Below the pieces are notes generated by a model. It was not told the DNA's origin, did no database searches, and saw only the letters and a program-made list of their open reading frames with translations. A stretch of DNA of 64,000 bases from Norana najaformis (Eukaryota; Annelida; Clitellata; Crassiclitellata; Hormogastridae): positions 13,586,355 to 13,650,354 of the forward strand of contig OZ029918.1 in the NCBI GenBank assembly GCA_964023275.1. The letters are read 5' to 3'. Within the stretch, counting starts at the first letter, position 1. Every line of letters begins with the position of its first letter. Below, piece by piece: positions 12,111 through 22,960 of this stretch. The translations under genes and the position numbers were made by a program.

Positions 12111-13529
12111 ACGTAACAGCTGTATGCGGCTGTAGTTTTATAACATGTATATTTATAAGATACAATGGTTCACTCATATTCCTTTTTGGACACATTTGTT
12201 TATGCACAGAACACACAGTATTGGTAATTCATACTCGCATGCTCAGTACGTATATACGCCTCCATGGATGCGTGCTTCTATGCGTGTAGAACACATAGAC
12301 ACACATAAACGAATATCCAGGGATCGATGTAGACAGACAGTCAAAGAAGACGACTTCCAGGCCGTGTTCTGGGCAGTGTATCGGCTGCTTGACGTTGCTT
12401 GAGTTCTCCCTTTTATGAATGATGCCGTGATGTCCAAGACATGTCCACCGGTCTGCCAGTTGTACATCTCGGCGGCGGCGGCGGCGTCTGTCTGTCTTTG
12501 AGACAATTTATAGTCCGATTTCTGCTCAGTCTGTGTCCAGTCATCGGCGACGCCATTCCCCATGGAGTGACAGAGCGCTCGTCTAATTTAATTTCAATCC
12601 AGACTCCGTTCCAACTGTATGCAAGTGCGTGTTCCATCATACTCGTCCACGCAGACGTCCGACCGGCTGGACATGATTAGCACTCAGCCGCTTCCGCTGG
12701 GATGTGTCCCGCATTCGTTGGCTCCTCTTCCTCGCCTTCTCCCACAGATGGCTACATGGCTTACGTGTAGCTTACGTAGGCTCTACTCAGCCATTATCCG
12801 GTTGTTTGTTGCTGTTGCCATGTCTGTGCTTCAGCCCAAAGATCCTGCCACTTCCGGGCTGCATAATGAGAAGTCAAAGCGAATAGGGGTGGCTGACAGT
12901 TGGTCCATAACCCCATCCTTATCCTAGATAGTTAGTTAGTTATCTAGACACGTAATATAGTGCTTTTAAAATGCCTCCCAAAAGCAAGCCCAAATGGTGT
13001 TAAAGTTAATGCAGAAAAGAATGTTCATCAGTAAGCAAGCAGTCAGTACTGTTTGGATGAGCTGTGCATTCAGTTCCTCATCGACATCTGCTTCTCAGTC
13101 AACCGTCAAATTGGGTGCATATACGACTTTGAACTCTTCTACTGGATTTCTCGTTTCTCGTCAGTCTTCTGCTGTTATGTTATTGAAGTGTGTTTGTCAT
13201 CTAGTGAACCAGCTAAGCGATTTCTGTTGGATGCTGTATACCAGTACTTTGTCAATTCTGCCATAATATAATCTTATGTACACAAATAGCTAATCGTATG
13301 ACGTCGTTGTTAATATCTGTTTTAAACTTTTCCTTCGCTTTTAGTTGTTTAACATAAGATACGATAAGAGATGCTATTATATACAATATGTAAATAAATA
13401 CATTATATGCCATTTACAATAATTTCCATCACGTTTGCATGTGCGCTTTTCACCTTCCAATGCTTTATGAAAGTGATATGAATGAGCAATGGATTCATGT
13501 CGGTGAATATTCCTAAAGGTCGTCAAAAA
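12111..13529. other. Spacer; short GGC run and a possible LINE-derived patch
   Basis: Overlapping ORFs on both strands at 12240-12930 have no recognisable family. A GGC run lies at 12471-12485. At 12985-13045 the sequence resembles 8310-8370 (TGGTGTTAAAG...GTTCATC.GTAAGCAAG), pointing to another copy of the same dispersed repeat. Confidence 0.35.
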
Positions 13530-13843
13530 CAGCGGCGGATTTATTATGGGAACAAACGAGGCCATGGCCTTGGGGCGGCTCACCTCAGAGGGAGGCAAAC
13601 TTAAAAATTAAAAAAAAATAAAAATTGAACATTAAATTTAATTTAAACTGCAAGACTACAATAAATAGATATACAATTATAATGATATGATATTAATGAC
13701 TATATATTGTATATGAATGTTTGTTTATTTAAAATGTTGTAATTGTTGTAACAAAAAAGTACACGTTAAAACTGTAGAACATAAATATATTAAGGGCGGC
13801 AAGAAACTTGGCTAAGGGCGGCAAATTGTCAAATCCGTCCCTG
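13530..13843. mobile_element. hAT-like MITE
   Basis: The element starts CAGCGGCGGATTTA and ends AAATCCGTCCCTG, which are imperfect terminal inverted repeats of the hAT type. Subterminally, GGGGCGGC at the left end and GGGCGGCAA (twice) at the right end belong to the same extended repeat. The interior is AT-rich and non-coding. The flanking 8-mers (GTCAAAAA / TCGAAAAG) are only partly alike, so a target-site duplication is doubtful. Confidence 0.6.
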
Positions 13844-16039
13844 TCGAAAAGCAAACGCTAACAATAACAATATTAGTTCACAGGCAGTGGAGCGGATCGC
13901 TCTGCTGCAACCGTGCGTTTAAGAAATGTCTGCATGCAGTGTAACGGCGAAGGTGACAGAGCAATTTTAAACAGAAGTTACTCACGCAAAAGCAATCTAT
14001 TCATAACATTATGTATAGAGACACACAGCTCGGCTGTGCTTCGACAAATAGCTGGTTGTATGATACATAATTATGCTCATGTTTTCTGATAATAAGTATA
14101 GGCGTATGTTAAGCTCACACGCAAATATTGTTAACAGCAGAATTAATGTGGTTATAGAGCGATCGCTTGTTTAATGTCTAGTGACATGATTGCCACTGCA
14201 GTATGTTACGAGATATTTCCGTCTAATGAAGAGAATTAGGCCGTTAGATGTCGCTAGATGTAGTGGTCCTTGTATGCAAGGGTCCTTGTTTATAAGTGAG
14301 TTAGTGAGCGAGTAAGTGAGTGAGTAAGCTATTAGCAAACATTTATAAACCTGCTAGAACGGCAGACCCACGCTGTCCCGCGCAAAGGGACATTGTAATG
14401 CGTAACTGTACACGCAGGTTGCGTGTGGGATTCTGCAGCTGATGCTCTTTCTCTGTTACTTGCTGATTAGCCAAGTCGCATTCAAGGCAGTGAAGCGTGA
14501 CGCCCTGGTGAAAGTGTGCATGCTAACTAGCTGAGGAGTAGTCAGTATCCTGAAGCTAACAAAGAGACAACCAGTTAGGCAGCATTTAGTCCAGAAATAT
14601 GTTGTACTTGGTATATAAGCTGATTTCCTACAACAAAACTAGTCAGAAAAGCTACTCGACAGAGATACGAGTGTTAGGAATTGCTTCAGTAAAAGAAATC
14701 AATCTACGACGTTTAGCAATCGAAACTTTGACTGAAAAGGCCAGACTATCAAAGACCGAACTTAAGGGAGCAGTCAATCAGTAGCCTGCCAGATTACACA
14801 CAGATCGACGGAGTGAGCGAGTGAACTAGTGGGACAACTGCACGTGTATTCACTGGCAATTATGTCCCCTCCTTTCCACTGAAAATCAGCTGGCAGAGCA
14901 CAACAACGGACGACTGCGTTTAGCGACATCTATCCAATTGTCCAGGAACCGAATGATCCCTATTACTGTGAAAGAATACAAATAGCAACGCTCTCTGTGG
15001 CCCTTGGTCACAGACGTCTGCACACCGTGCACAATATTTCATGCATAGAAGCTTCTGAAGTGGATTAACTATTGTTTCGAAAGTTTATATAAATTATAAA
15101 TTACCTTTAATGGACCGAGTCCTATTCTGGAAACGGTGTGGATTTTTGATATATCGCGAAGCCGATAGTGGACACAGGAAGAGGACGAGGAGAAGGAGAC
15201 GGCAGAAAGAGATTATGCGTTGAAGGATGAAAAGGAGACGGAGAAAGAGGAAGGCAAGCAGGAGGAGGATGTTAAAAGAGGAGGAGGGTGGTAATGAAGA
15301 GAGGGAGATTGGTGTGGGGAGAGAAAAGTGGACGGCAGCTGTTGCTGATTGTACTGAGGTCGAGCGGAGACATGCATTTAGTATGAGTCTATGCAGCGTT
15401 CGCCAATCGTTTTCCTCCTTTCCCAATCTTCTTTCCCCTCCTTCTTTCCCTTTTTCATCACATTCGTCCCCTTCCCGACCGTCTTACTCTATTTCTGTCG
15501 ACGGTCCTGCCATTGCGCAAGAATGTGGCGCTGATAACGTCGCCTGAGATAAGCCTGAGAATCTGCCCACCATCTCAATGCCCGATGTCTCTGCACAGTT
15601 ATCTCCCCTCCCTCTGCCCACACGCATACACACATACCCAGACACATGCGCACTAAACACTGATGCACATATAGCCTACACACGCACACACCAACAGACC
15701 ATGGTCCAACAATGTGCTAACGACACTTAAGTCTACGGTTGAGAAGAGCCGCAAGTGCCATCTATATTCTGGGCATCTAAAGCACTCTGCGTATGAATGT
15801 CGTCGAACCCTTATCTGGTTTGATCATTGAATGCAACTTTCCAAGCGACACTTTGCAGCCATCCTGAATGGCTTTCCTGGTGCTTCCTCCTCTGCATGGT
15901 GCCTGACCGGCGTGACCTTGGAGAGGAGCTTTCCTGGAAATTGCACTGCAAAATCTTACTCTTACATTACATAAAATTGCATTATCTTCTGCTTTCTTCT
16001 GGTTCTCTGCCCTCAGGCAGGTTCAAACGTCCGATGACG
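13844..16039. other. Spacer with a purine-rich patch
   Basis: No gene is supported. A GA-rich patch (about 15175-15330) followed by a CT-rich patch (15410-15485) generates long low-complexity ORFs on both strands. 14287-14335 holds GTGAGTGAG-type short repeats. Confidence 0.4.
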
Positions 16040-16775
16040 TCACTCCTGTCGGTGCTGAACCTCTTCTTTCATCTTGCTGTATCCGTCCGTCATCATCCAA
16101 TCCAGCAGCATCTGTCTGGGTCTTCCTCTTATCTTCCTCCCCTCCATTCTGCCCTCAATGACGGTTCTCAACAGTGAGTCCCCTCTCAATATGTGACCAT
16201 TCCATTTTCTCTGTCGCCTCTTTAACTTAGCTATCATAGGTCTTTCTTCCCCAACTCTTTTCAGCACCTCCTCGTTTGTTATGTGCTCCATACAACTAAC
16301 TTTTTCCATCTTCCACCAAATCCACAGTTCGAAGGCCTCCAATCTCTTGATGTCCTCCTTTCTCATGGTCCATGTTTCGGATCCATACAACCCCACGCTC
16401 CATATAAGAGCTTTAAATTTCAGACTGTTTTACATTATATAATATTAAATTGCCACACAACTGTCAAGCAATTGCGCGATTTACCTTGATCTTATTTATG
16501 TAAACTGCTCATTTATCACTATAGTCTCTGTTGTTTCGTACCACGCATTGCTTTAACACAATCTTACTATAACTTAATTTCGCGTTACCGTAGCTCATTT
16601 CTTCCAATAATGATAATGTATTGTCGGCATTAACGGTCCTGGAAGCCATAAGACATCATCGCAAAGGCTACTACAACTTGTTAAAGTAATCTTTACTCTG
16701 ATGAGACAGAATGTTTTAAGCGCGCGTTTGTATCGGAAGTTTTCATGACGTTACGTCGATAGGTCATAGGGTTTC

Positions 16776-16822
16776 CCTCTTCATATGGGACCCATATTTA
16801 TGGCTCATATGGGTCCCATAAA
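16776..16822. repeat. Short inverted repeat (hairpin)
   Basis: TATGGGACCCATA and TATGGGTCCCATA lie about 12 bp apart as near-perfect 13-bp inverted repeats, each itself almost palindromic. It lies in the sequence that interrupts the LINE and may mark a MITE end or a foldback. Confidence 0.6.
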
Positions 16823-17024
16823 ATGTTTATGGGCATGTGATTGGCTGGCGGGCGTCTTGCGTATACGTGGGTTAACGTCAACAGTGATTCATTCCCTAAC
16901 ACATTTTAAATATGCGCTTTTAATAAATTATGTTTCTGTTGTAGGGCGTCATAATAAATTGAAATAAAAATACTTGGCAAAATTCTACATAAGAACTTAC
17001 AGTTCTGAAGCTAAAACAAAAAGT

Positions 17025-17029
<5 letters not shown>

Positions 17030-17056
<27 letters not shown>
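17030..17056. repeat. (TA)n microsatellite
   Basis: An alternating TA run at the boundary where the LINE sequence resumes. Confidence 0.85.
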
Positions 17057-18679
17057 ATGCAAAGAACTCATTTTGGCCCCTTTATGCCTATTTGCCTTCT
17101 TAGCGATTTCTCGCACATTAGCTCTTCCAATTTTGTGAGGGTTTTCTTAGGCACGATCACAGTTTTTTGAAGTTTTGAAATTCCTGCAAACTTCCGTGAC
17201 CAACTCATTCTGATATAAGGATTCTTTGATCATCTTGCTTTCGCACTGTCCAACTTTGTGATTGATATATGAAAATCAGTTTGTCATGGCCTCATATTCT
17301 TGTCTTGGTTTTCTATGTTCATTTTTACAAATGCATATGAGGTGCGTCCAATTCCCCTATGTGTGTCTTTTTCGCTGTTGTCATTCTGCAGTTACTAGAC
17401 CTTCAATATAGACGAAGTTGATTTCCATGCTCAGTAGCTTCACCTTGGATGCTGAGGTTTATTGGCGTCTCTGTTTTTTCAATAGCCATTGTTTTAGATT
17501 TCTCTGCGTTCATCAGTAGACCAAATCTTCTACTGGTTTTTCTGCCTGTGTCGTAATTTCTTGTAGTACTGTTCCGCTTCTAGTGAGGAGACCAATTTCG
17601 TCAGGAAATCGAAGGCTATTCACCATCCTTCCATTTTAGTTTGATTCCTGCCTCGGTAATGCTTAGGGTGAGTGCCATTGCTTCTTCTAATGCTAGATTA
17701 ACCATGTACGGTGATAAGGTGCATCCTTGTCGTACTCCCATCTTCCTCTGAAAGTATTCGGTGATCTTTTTGTCTACGTTTATCACATTTAAATAATTTA
17801 AGGTTTATTTCTTGTACAAGTTGGATTAGTTTCTCTGGTATTCCTGCATTTTGCATCGCTCTCCACATTCTGTCATACCACATACTGTCAAATGCTTGTT
17901 TGAAGTCTATGAAGTTGATTAAGACTTTCTGATTGTGTTCAATGCTCTTTTCAAGTATCTCTCTGATTGTGAGAAGCTGGTCAATTGTGTTTCTTCCTGG
18001 TCTGAACCCAGGTTTTTCTTCAACTGCTCTCTAAACATATTGTTTCACTCTGTTTGTATCATTTTGGTGTAAACTTTCAAGGATTATCTGTAAATTTTGC
18101 AGTCTTGCGTAGCTCCCTTTCATTGTAGATTGTGACAATTGCCGATTTCCCCAATTTTCTGGTATTTCTTCATGTTGTTGAATCTTTGTAATAAGGGCAT
18201 GCATAGCTTAAACAACTGTTTCTCCTCCTTCTTGAAGTAGTTTCGTAGTAATTACGTCCATGTCAGGTACTTTATTCCACTCAAGTTTGTTTATCGCATC
18301 TGTTACCTCTTCCTATAGATAGTTTGGCATCTGTTCATCTGTTCATCTAATTCTGCGAGAAATGTAGGGCAGTTCTGTGTGTCGACGTTGAGTAGTTGTT
18401 CGAAATATTCCTTCCATCGTTTCTGTATGTATGCGTTGTCTTCTACCACTTCACCATTTGCGTCTTTGATTGATACAATTTTGAGTTCGAACAGTTTACT
18501 AAGTAGTTTTATCTTACTGTAGACGGTGTTTCGCAGTCGTCAATCGATCGGGCTTAGAACCGTCGACTTGCTCGATTCGTAGCATAGCGCTAACCCGAGG
18601 AAAGACACAGTAGTTTTTGATATCTAAAATCTAAAAGCCCAAAAGATACGAGTTCAATGCGACCGACTGCAAATGCGTA

Positions 18680-18822
18680 GTAATTGTAATTTGAGATTTA
18701 TAAAGCGCCTGTTACAGGATAAACTCAGCAGAGGTGCGTTCGACCTGAAAAAGTAAAATCACTGTTGAACAATACAGTCTTCAGGCACCTGCGGGAATAC
18801 TGAGAGGGGGAGAGATAGGAGC
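18680..18822. repeat. Dispersed repeat family D, copy 2
   Basis: Homologous over its full length to 10198-10345, same orientation (shared AGTAAAATCACTGTT, ACAGTCTTCAGG and GGGGGAGAGA). The differences are scattered substitutions of roughly 15%, as expected for old copies of one element. Confidence 0.8.
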
Positions 18823-19317
18823 TCAAGTCGCAATTCTCGAGGGAGACAATTGGGACCAACGTAAGCAAAGCTTATGTCAACTGATGTGCTCATTTTCGTT
18901 AAATTATAGCAAGATACGCCAGAAAAACTCTAAAATAATGCATCAACGGTGTTTGTACACAAAACTAGCGTCGTCATTGAGTTGGCCCTCAAAACAGTTT
19001 TGGCGAGGGTTGCGAACAAAAAAAGAGGTAATGTGAAATTCTGGGAAACTAAGGAAAATAATAGAAATCCGTGGAATTATTAGAAAGTTATCAAATTTCG
19101 TGAGAAAGGTAAGAAAATCTGAAAAGTAATAAAGAAAAAACTTAAGACAAGGTCTTCAAAATTAGGCTATGTTCAGCCAAAATACCATAGAATCGTCACA
19201 GAATAAGGTGATCAGAAAGTCTGACAACACAAAATGATTTGAGGAACAAAAACGTCGTCAAATTATTTTATGCCAGATGGTCATCACCAAAATTCGTGAT
19301 GAATAGAAAAGGTCCTC

Positions 19318-19510
19318 AATCATTTTCCGGCGAAGTACGGCCTTTCATAAATTGACCCCTCGTAAGTAGGTTTTTGGGTCCGCCTGTATACCACGCCGCG
19401 TTTGTTCCGGCCAACGCATGGAGGTTTTGGGAAAACGGGGCCGTAACGAATTCACTCGGGTCACAGTTAGGGCCTAAATATTTTGGCGTGTCTTCTGCAG
19501 GGAAATCGAT
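19318..19510 (-). CDS. Unrecognised short ORF, possible orphan exon
   Basis: On the minus strand a good polypyrimidine-AG (GATTTCCCTGCAG at about 19,508-19,496) precedes an open frame of about 58 codons that is GC-richer than its surroundings (YLGPNCDPSEFVTAPFSQNL and onward, ending TGA near 19,318). The composition looks protein-like and not repetitive, but no family is recognised and no partner exon was found. It could be a transposon remnant. Confidence 0.25.
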
Positions 19511-19519
19511 CATGTAGAA

Positions 19520-22170
19520 GGAGCCAATGTCAGATGTATCGATACTTTAAAAGCTCTATCTGATAGGAGGGGATAATTTTAGTTGAGCTAACACAATGTG
19601 ATGTCTAGGAAATCGTATTTAGCTATTACACAGAGAAGAGAATTACTATGCAGCCATATCGATGCTACTACCTCTGGGCCTCGATTCAAATGCAAAATTG
19701 TACTTCAGAGTTACAATAAGTGCAACATTTACACAAGAAAAGCAACGAATAAACGAGCTATAACACAAATTAACTAAAGGCAATCGCATCAAAGCACTAA
19801 AGCAGAGAAAAAACACGAATCGTGAAGAGATGAAGTAGAACAGCTTACTTAGTTATCTAATTCTATTACTGCTGTTGTTCTTATTTCTCCCACCCGTTTT
19901 GAATGCTGCTCAGCAGCAGTCAATGCAATCCACGCCCTACTACTAACACAACTAACAATAACAAAAGCAATAACAGGAACAATAGAGCTGTCAGAACTAG
20001 TTAACTTTGGGTTAGTGTTGTTGGCTGTTGATTTGGTTCGAACTTAATTAGTCTTAGGGACTTCGTCGTGTGGTCCGATTGGACAGACGTTCTTGAAGGG
20101 AAATCTCCTAGCTCAGAAATTCTTCTCGAAAAGCCCTTAATCTGTGCCGACAGTTCGTTTCTGTAACGATAGAGAAGTTGTCCACAATGATTCGGTGCGC
20201 CTGGTGACGATGACGGACCGAGGAAAACGTTTCATTAGGACGAAATTAAATCTTGGATTTGGTTTGGATGGGTGGGTTTGCGGAGGGTGTTTCGTCAACG
20301 TTTGCTGAGGACAGCCACAATTTCCGATCTCGCTCTACGGACTTTTCCGAAATCTGTTGATCGAAGCCTAATCGCTTAAACCGACTCGACTCACATTCAT
20401 CACAGCCTGTTCTGAAAATTTCCAGCTTCTGTTATTGCCCTGCAGCAAGCATTGTTTAGACGAGCTCAGTTTGCGGCGAGCCCTGGCAGTCTTCGCTCCG
20501 TCCTCTACGCCTGTGGCATTCTCTCACTCTCAGCTTCGCTGCTTGGTATAAACTTATCCCTCGCTTCAGAGCTTTTCGCCTTGTTTTTATTCAGTCGCTT
20601 GTAGCGCTATAAATTTAGTCCACTATTATTAGTGGTGTCTTGCAGTTTAGCTAAAAAGAGACAATTTCAATAATAAACCTAGAGCGCTACAAAATATTAT
20701 AATTGTTGTCTGGTAGTAAAGGACAGCCACTGTGGCATACAGCCACACAATTATTGTTGCTTTGCAGTCCAACTTTCTGTCGCTTCCATTCTTCCAGATT
20801 TTCATATACAGTTTGCCGCCTTTATCGTTTTTTTGTACCATTGTGTACAGGTTTATCTGGTCCATACATAACCTCCGTGCTTAGCCTGTTTTTGAATAGA
20901 AATCTAATTGGGCCACAGTATTGTAGTTGCTAATGTTCTATAATAGTCCAATTTTTCTGCGTTTTTATGGAATACGCCCTTCTTGTCCCTCCTACTTTCA
21001 GACCTAAAAAATGCTTTACAGAATGGTCTCTCACATGTTCGGTTAAACTATATAATAATTGGACATACTTGATAATTTGCAGTGGTTCTAGCACAGACTA
21101 TGCTATGTTATATTGTATTATGGAATGTTAACTGTCTAAGTCCACAAGTTGGGAGCTTAATAAATACGTCCCGTTGGATTGCTGTGGTTGTGTTTGCATG
21201 TCACCCAACAGACAACTCAATCCGGAGACGACTCTTCTGATGAGAGCCTCTCATTTCCAGCTCATTTGTTGCCCGTATCCTGCTTCTCTTTTCTCATTGA
21301 TTGCCCTAATGGACCTTTCGACAGAATTGACCCAGATTTTACCCACCATTATTGCAATGGCGCTGGAAAATTTTTTAGACGAAACTGATTAGCGACTTCG
21401 AAGCTTCGAAGCTGTTTTTTTTAGTGACCATTAGTCATTTCGATGCTTCCGTAGCCACCTTTTGACTCGTGGCTGCCACTTGGCGATTCCGCACCAGGGC
21501 GATTATAACACGGAACGCCTGAGCAACATTGCCGCGAACGAATTCCGTGGAGGTTACTGGAACGATTTGCCGTTCTGATCGCGTTCTACTGGAAGTGGAA
21601 TGGAGCGGCAGAATAGGATGTTTCAGAAACACTAAACGAATGAATACAGGCCATCGCACTTCACATTAGCGTTACGCCTAATCGATTAAATTTGAGACTG
21701 TCAGAATTAGGCCCCAGATCTTACGTTTCTTACCAGTAGACCCCACTTGCAGTTGCGATTTACATTTGAATTTACATCTACATCTAAGTCTTGCCTACAT
21801 GCATCTATCGCGAACTGGACTTTAAACCTAAAATTCAGTAGTTCTACACTTCGGTCTATAGGTCGTCATGTTACAATTTGCATACATACTCTTCAGGGCA
21901 GTTCCATGCGAAGGTGATCCTGGAGGATTTGCTATCTCTGCGTCCAAAGTTCGAGTCTCGACGTGTCATAAGCGATTCATAATTTGTGGTCGATATACAT
22001 ATATTTACATGTATATATACGTATATGTGTGTGTATGTGTGTGTGAGACCTGATAAGCGAAGGTTCTTCTATTGCCACAGCGCTGTTGTTGGTCTGCGCT
22101 TCAGCCGAAAATTCGTGCGAAATAGAGCCAACATTTTTAATGACTGTTTTTGATACAGCTTATAGGAAAC
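19520..22170. other. Spacer with a possible SINE at about 21,890-22,060
   Basis: Mostly unique sequence. AAAGTTCGAGTCTCGAC at about 21,946 resembles a pol III B box, followed by a TG-rich simple repeat (22,025-22,045), a common SINE architecture. The ORFs at 21,174-21,660 are open in several frames but not recognisable. Confidence 0.35.
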
Positions 22171-22172
22171 AT

Positions 22173-22228
<56 letters not shown>

Positions 22229-22229
22229 C
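22173..22229. repeat. (GAT)n trinucleotide microsatellite
   Basis: About 18 perfect GAT units. Confidence 0.95.
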
Positions 22230-22660
22230 TGTTGCTGCTTCTGCTTCTTAGGCTTTTGGCAAAAACTATAAAACTTTACTTAATTGACATCATCAACGAC
22301 GACGAAGAGATATTTATATTACGAGTGTAATTATTATTTATCTCTGTATGATATTTAAACCAGTGTTCATGCGCCGTGAAGACTGGCCAATGGGTTCGTA
22401 CACTGTGACAGCTGGAGAGCAGGCTCGTAGCTGTAGATGCAGCAATCTGTGAAGATCTATTTGAAGATACGTAGGGCAGAGTAGAAGCCAATCAACTGCA
22501 GACGTTATTGGCAATTAATTTGCCCAGGATACATCTATGTTTTATTACAAAGCGCATCATAACGGGTGACTAATATTGTGTGTTTTTGGCTTTCAATAGG
22601 AGTCCGGCATTTGTATTGGGTGCCGCCGATGCAGAATTTGCAATAAAGCGCCGAGATTAT

Positions 22661-22960
22661 ATGAATAGATGCGTCAGGAGTGTGGAAGAACAGGCGTCGT
22701 CCAATTCGACAGTTCTGGATGCGCGTGGACGCATATTGCATCCGCCTCTACCTCAGTCTCCTCTTCCTCCATCACGCTTTTGTTGGACACAGAAACAACA
22801 GCAACAGCAGCAGCAGCAGCAACAGCAACAACTCCATATCCTGTTTGAATCCGTCGCCGCTAGATGGATAGCGAAGCTCGGTCCGACTGTGGCTCTTCGC
22901 CTAGCGGCAACTGCGCCGACTGCGGAGCGCCTCTGGTGCAATACCCGGATACGGAAGTAG
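22661..22960 (+). CDS. Possible upstream ORF with a polyglutamine run, overlapping the next start
   Basis: An ATG at 22,661 opens 100 codons in frame 2, containing a CAG/CAA-rich tract (22,795-22,831) that encodes about a dozen consecutive Gln, and stops 94 bp inside the large ORF that begins at 22,864 in frame 1. If the transcript starts upstream of 22,661, this would be an overlapping upstream ORF able to reduce translation of the main ORF. Alternatively, part of it is an exon in its own right, since a TTTCAATAG acceptor-like sequence lies at about 22,593-22,601. There is no direct evidence that it is translated. Confidence 0.3.
   Translation: MNRCVRSVEEQASSNSTVLDARGRILHPPLPQSPLPPSRFCWTQKQQQQQQQQQQQQLHILFESVAARWIAKLGPTVALRLAATAPTAERLWCNTRIRK

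Larger units (their letters stand above)
16040..18530 (-). pseudogene. Decayed non-LTR retrotransposon (RT plus C-terminal region), interrupted
   Basis: Going down the minus strand: INFIDFKQAFDSMWYD at about 17,930-17,880 (RT motif with the first catalytic Asp), NAGIPEKLIQLVQE at about 17,850-17,810, GVRQGCTLSPYMVNLALEEA at about 17,740-17,680, a degraded FADD box (FPDEIGLL) near 17,605, and at 16,396-16,040 the conserved C-terminal region with LYGSETWTMRKEDIKRLEAF and VGEERPMIAKLKRRQRKW. Stops and frameshifts separate these blocks, so the element is dead. Between about 17,090 and 16,430 an AT-rich stretch unlike a LINE is inserted. The C-terminal 118 codons remain open, suggesting moderate age. 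Confidence 0.85.
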
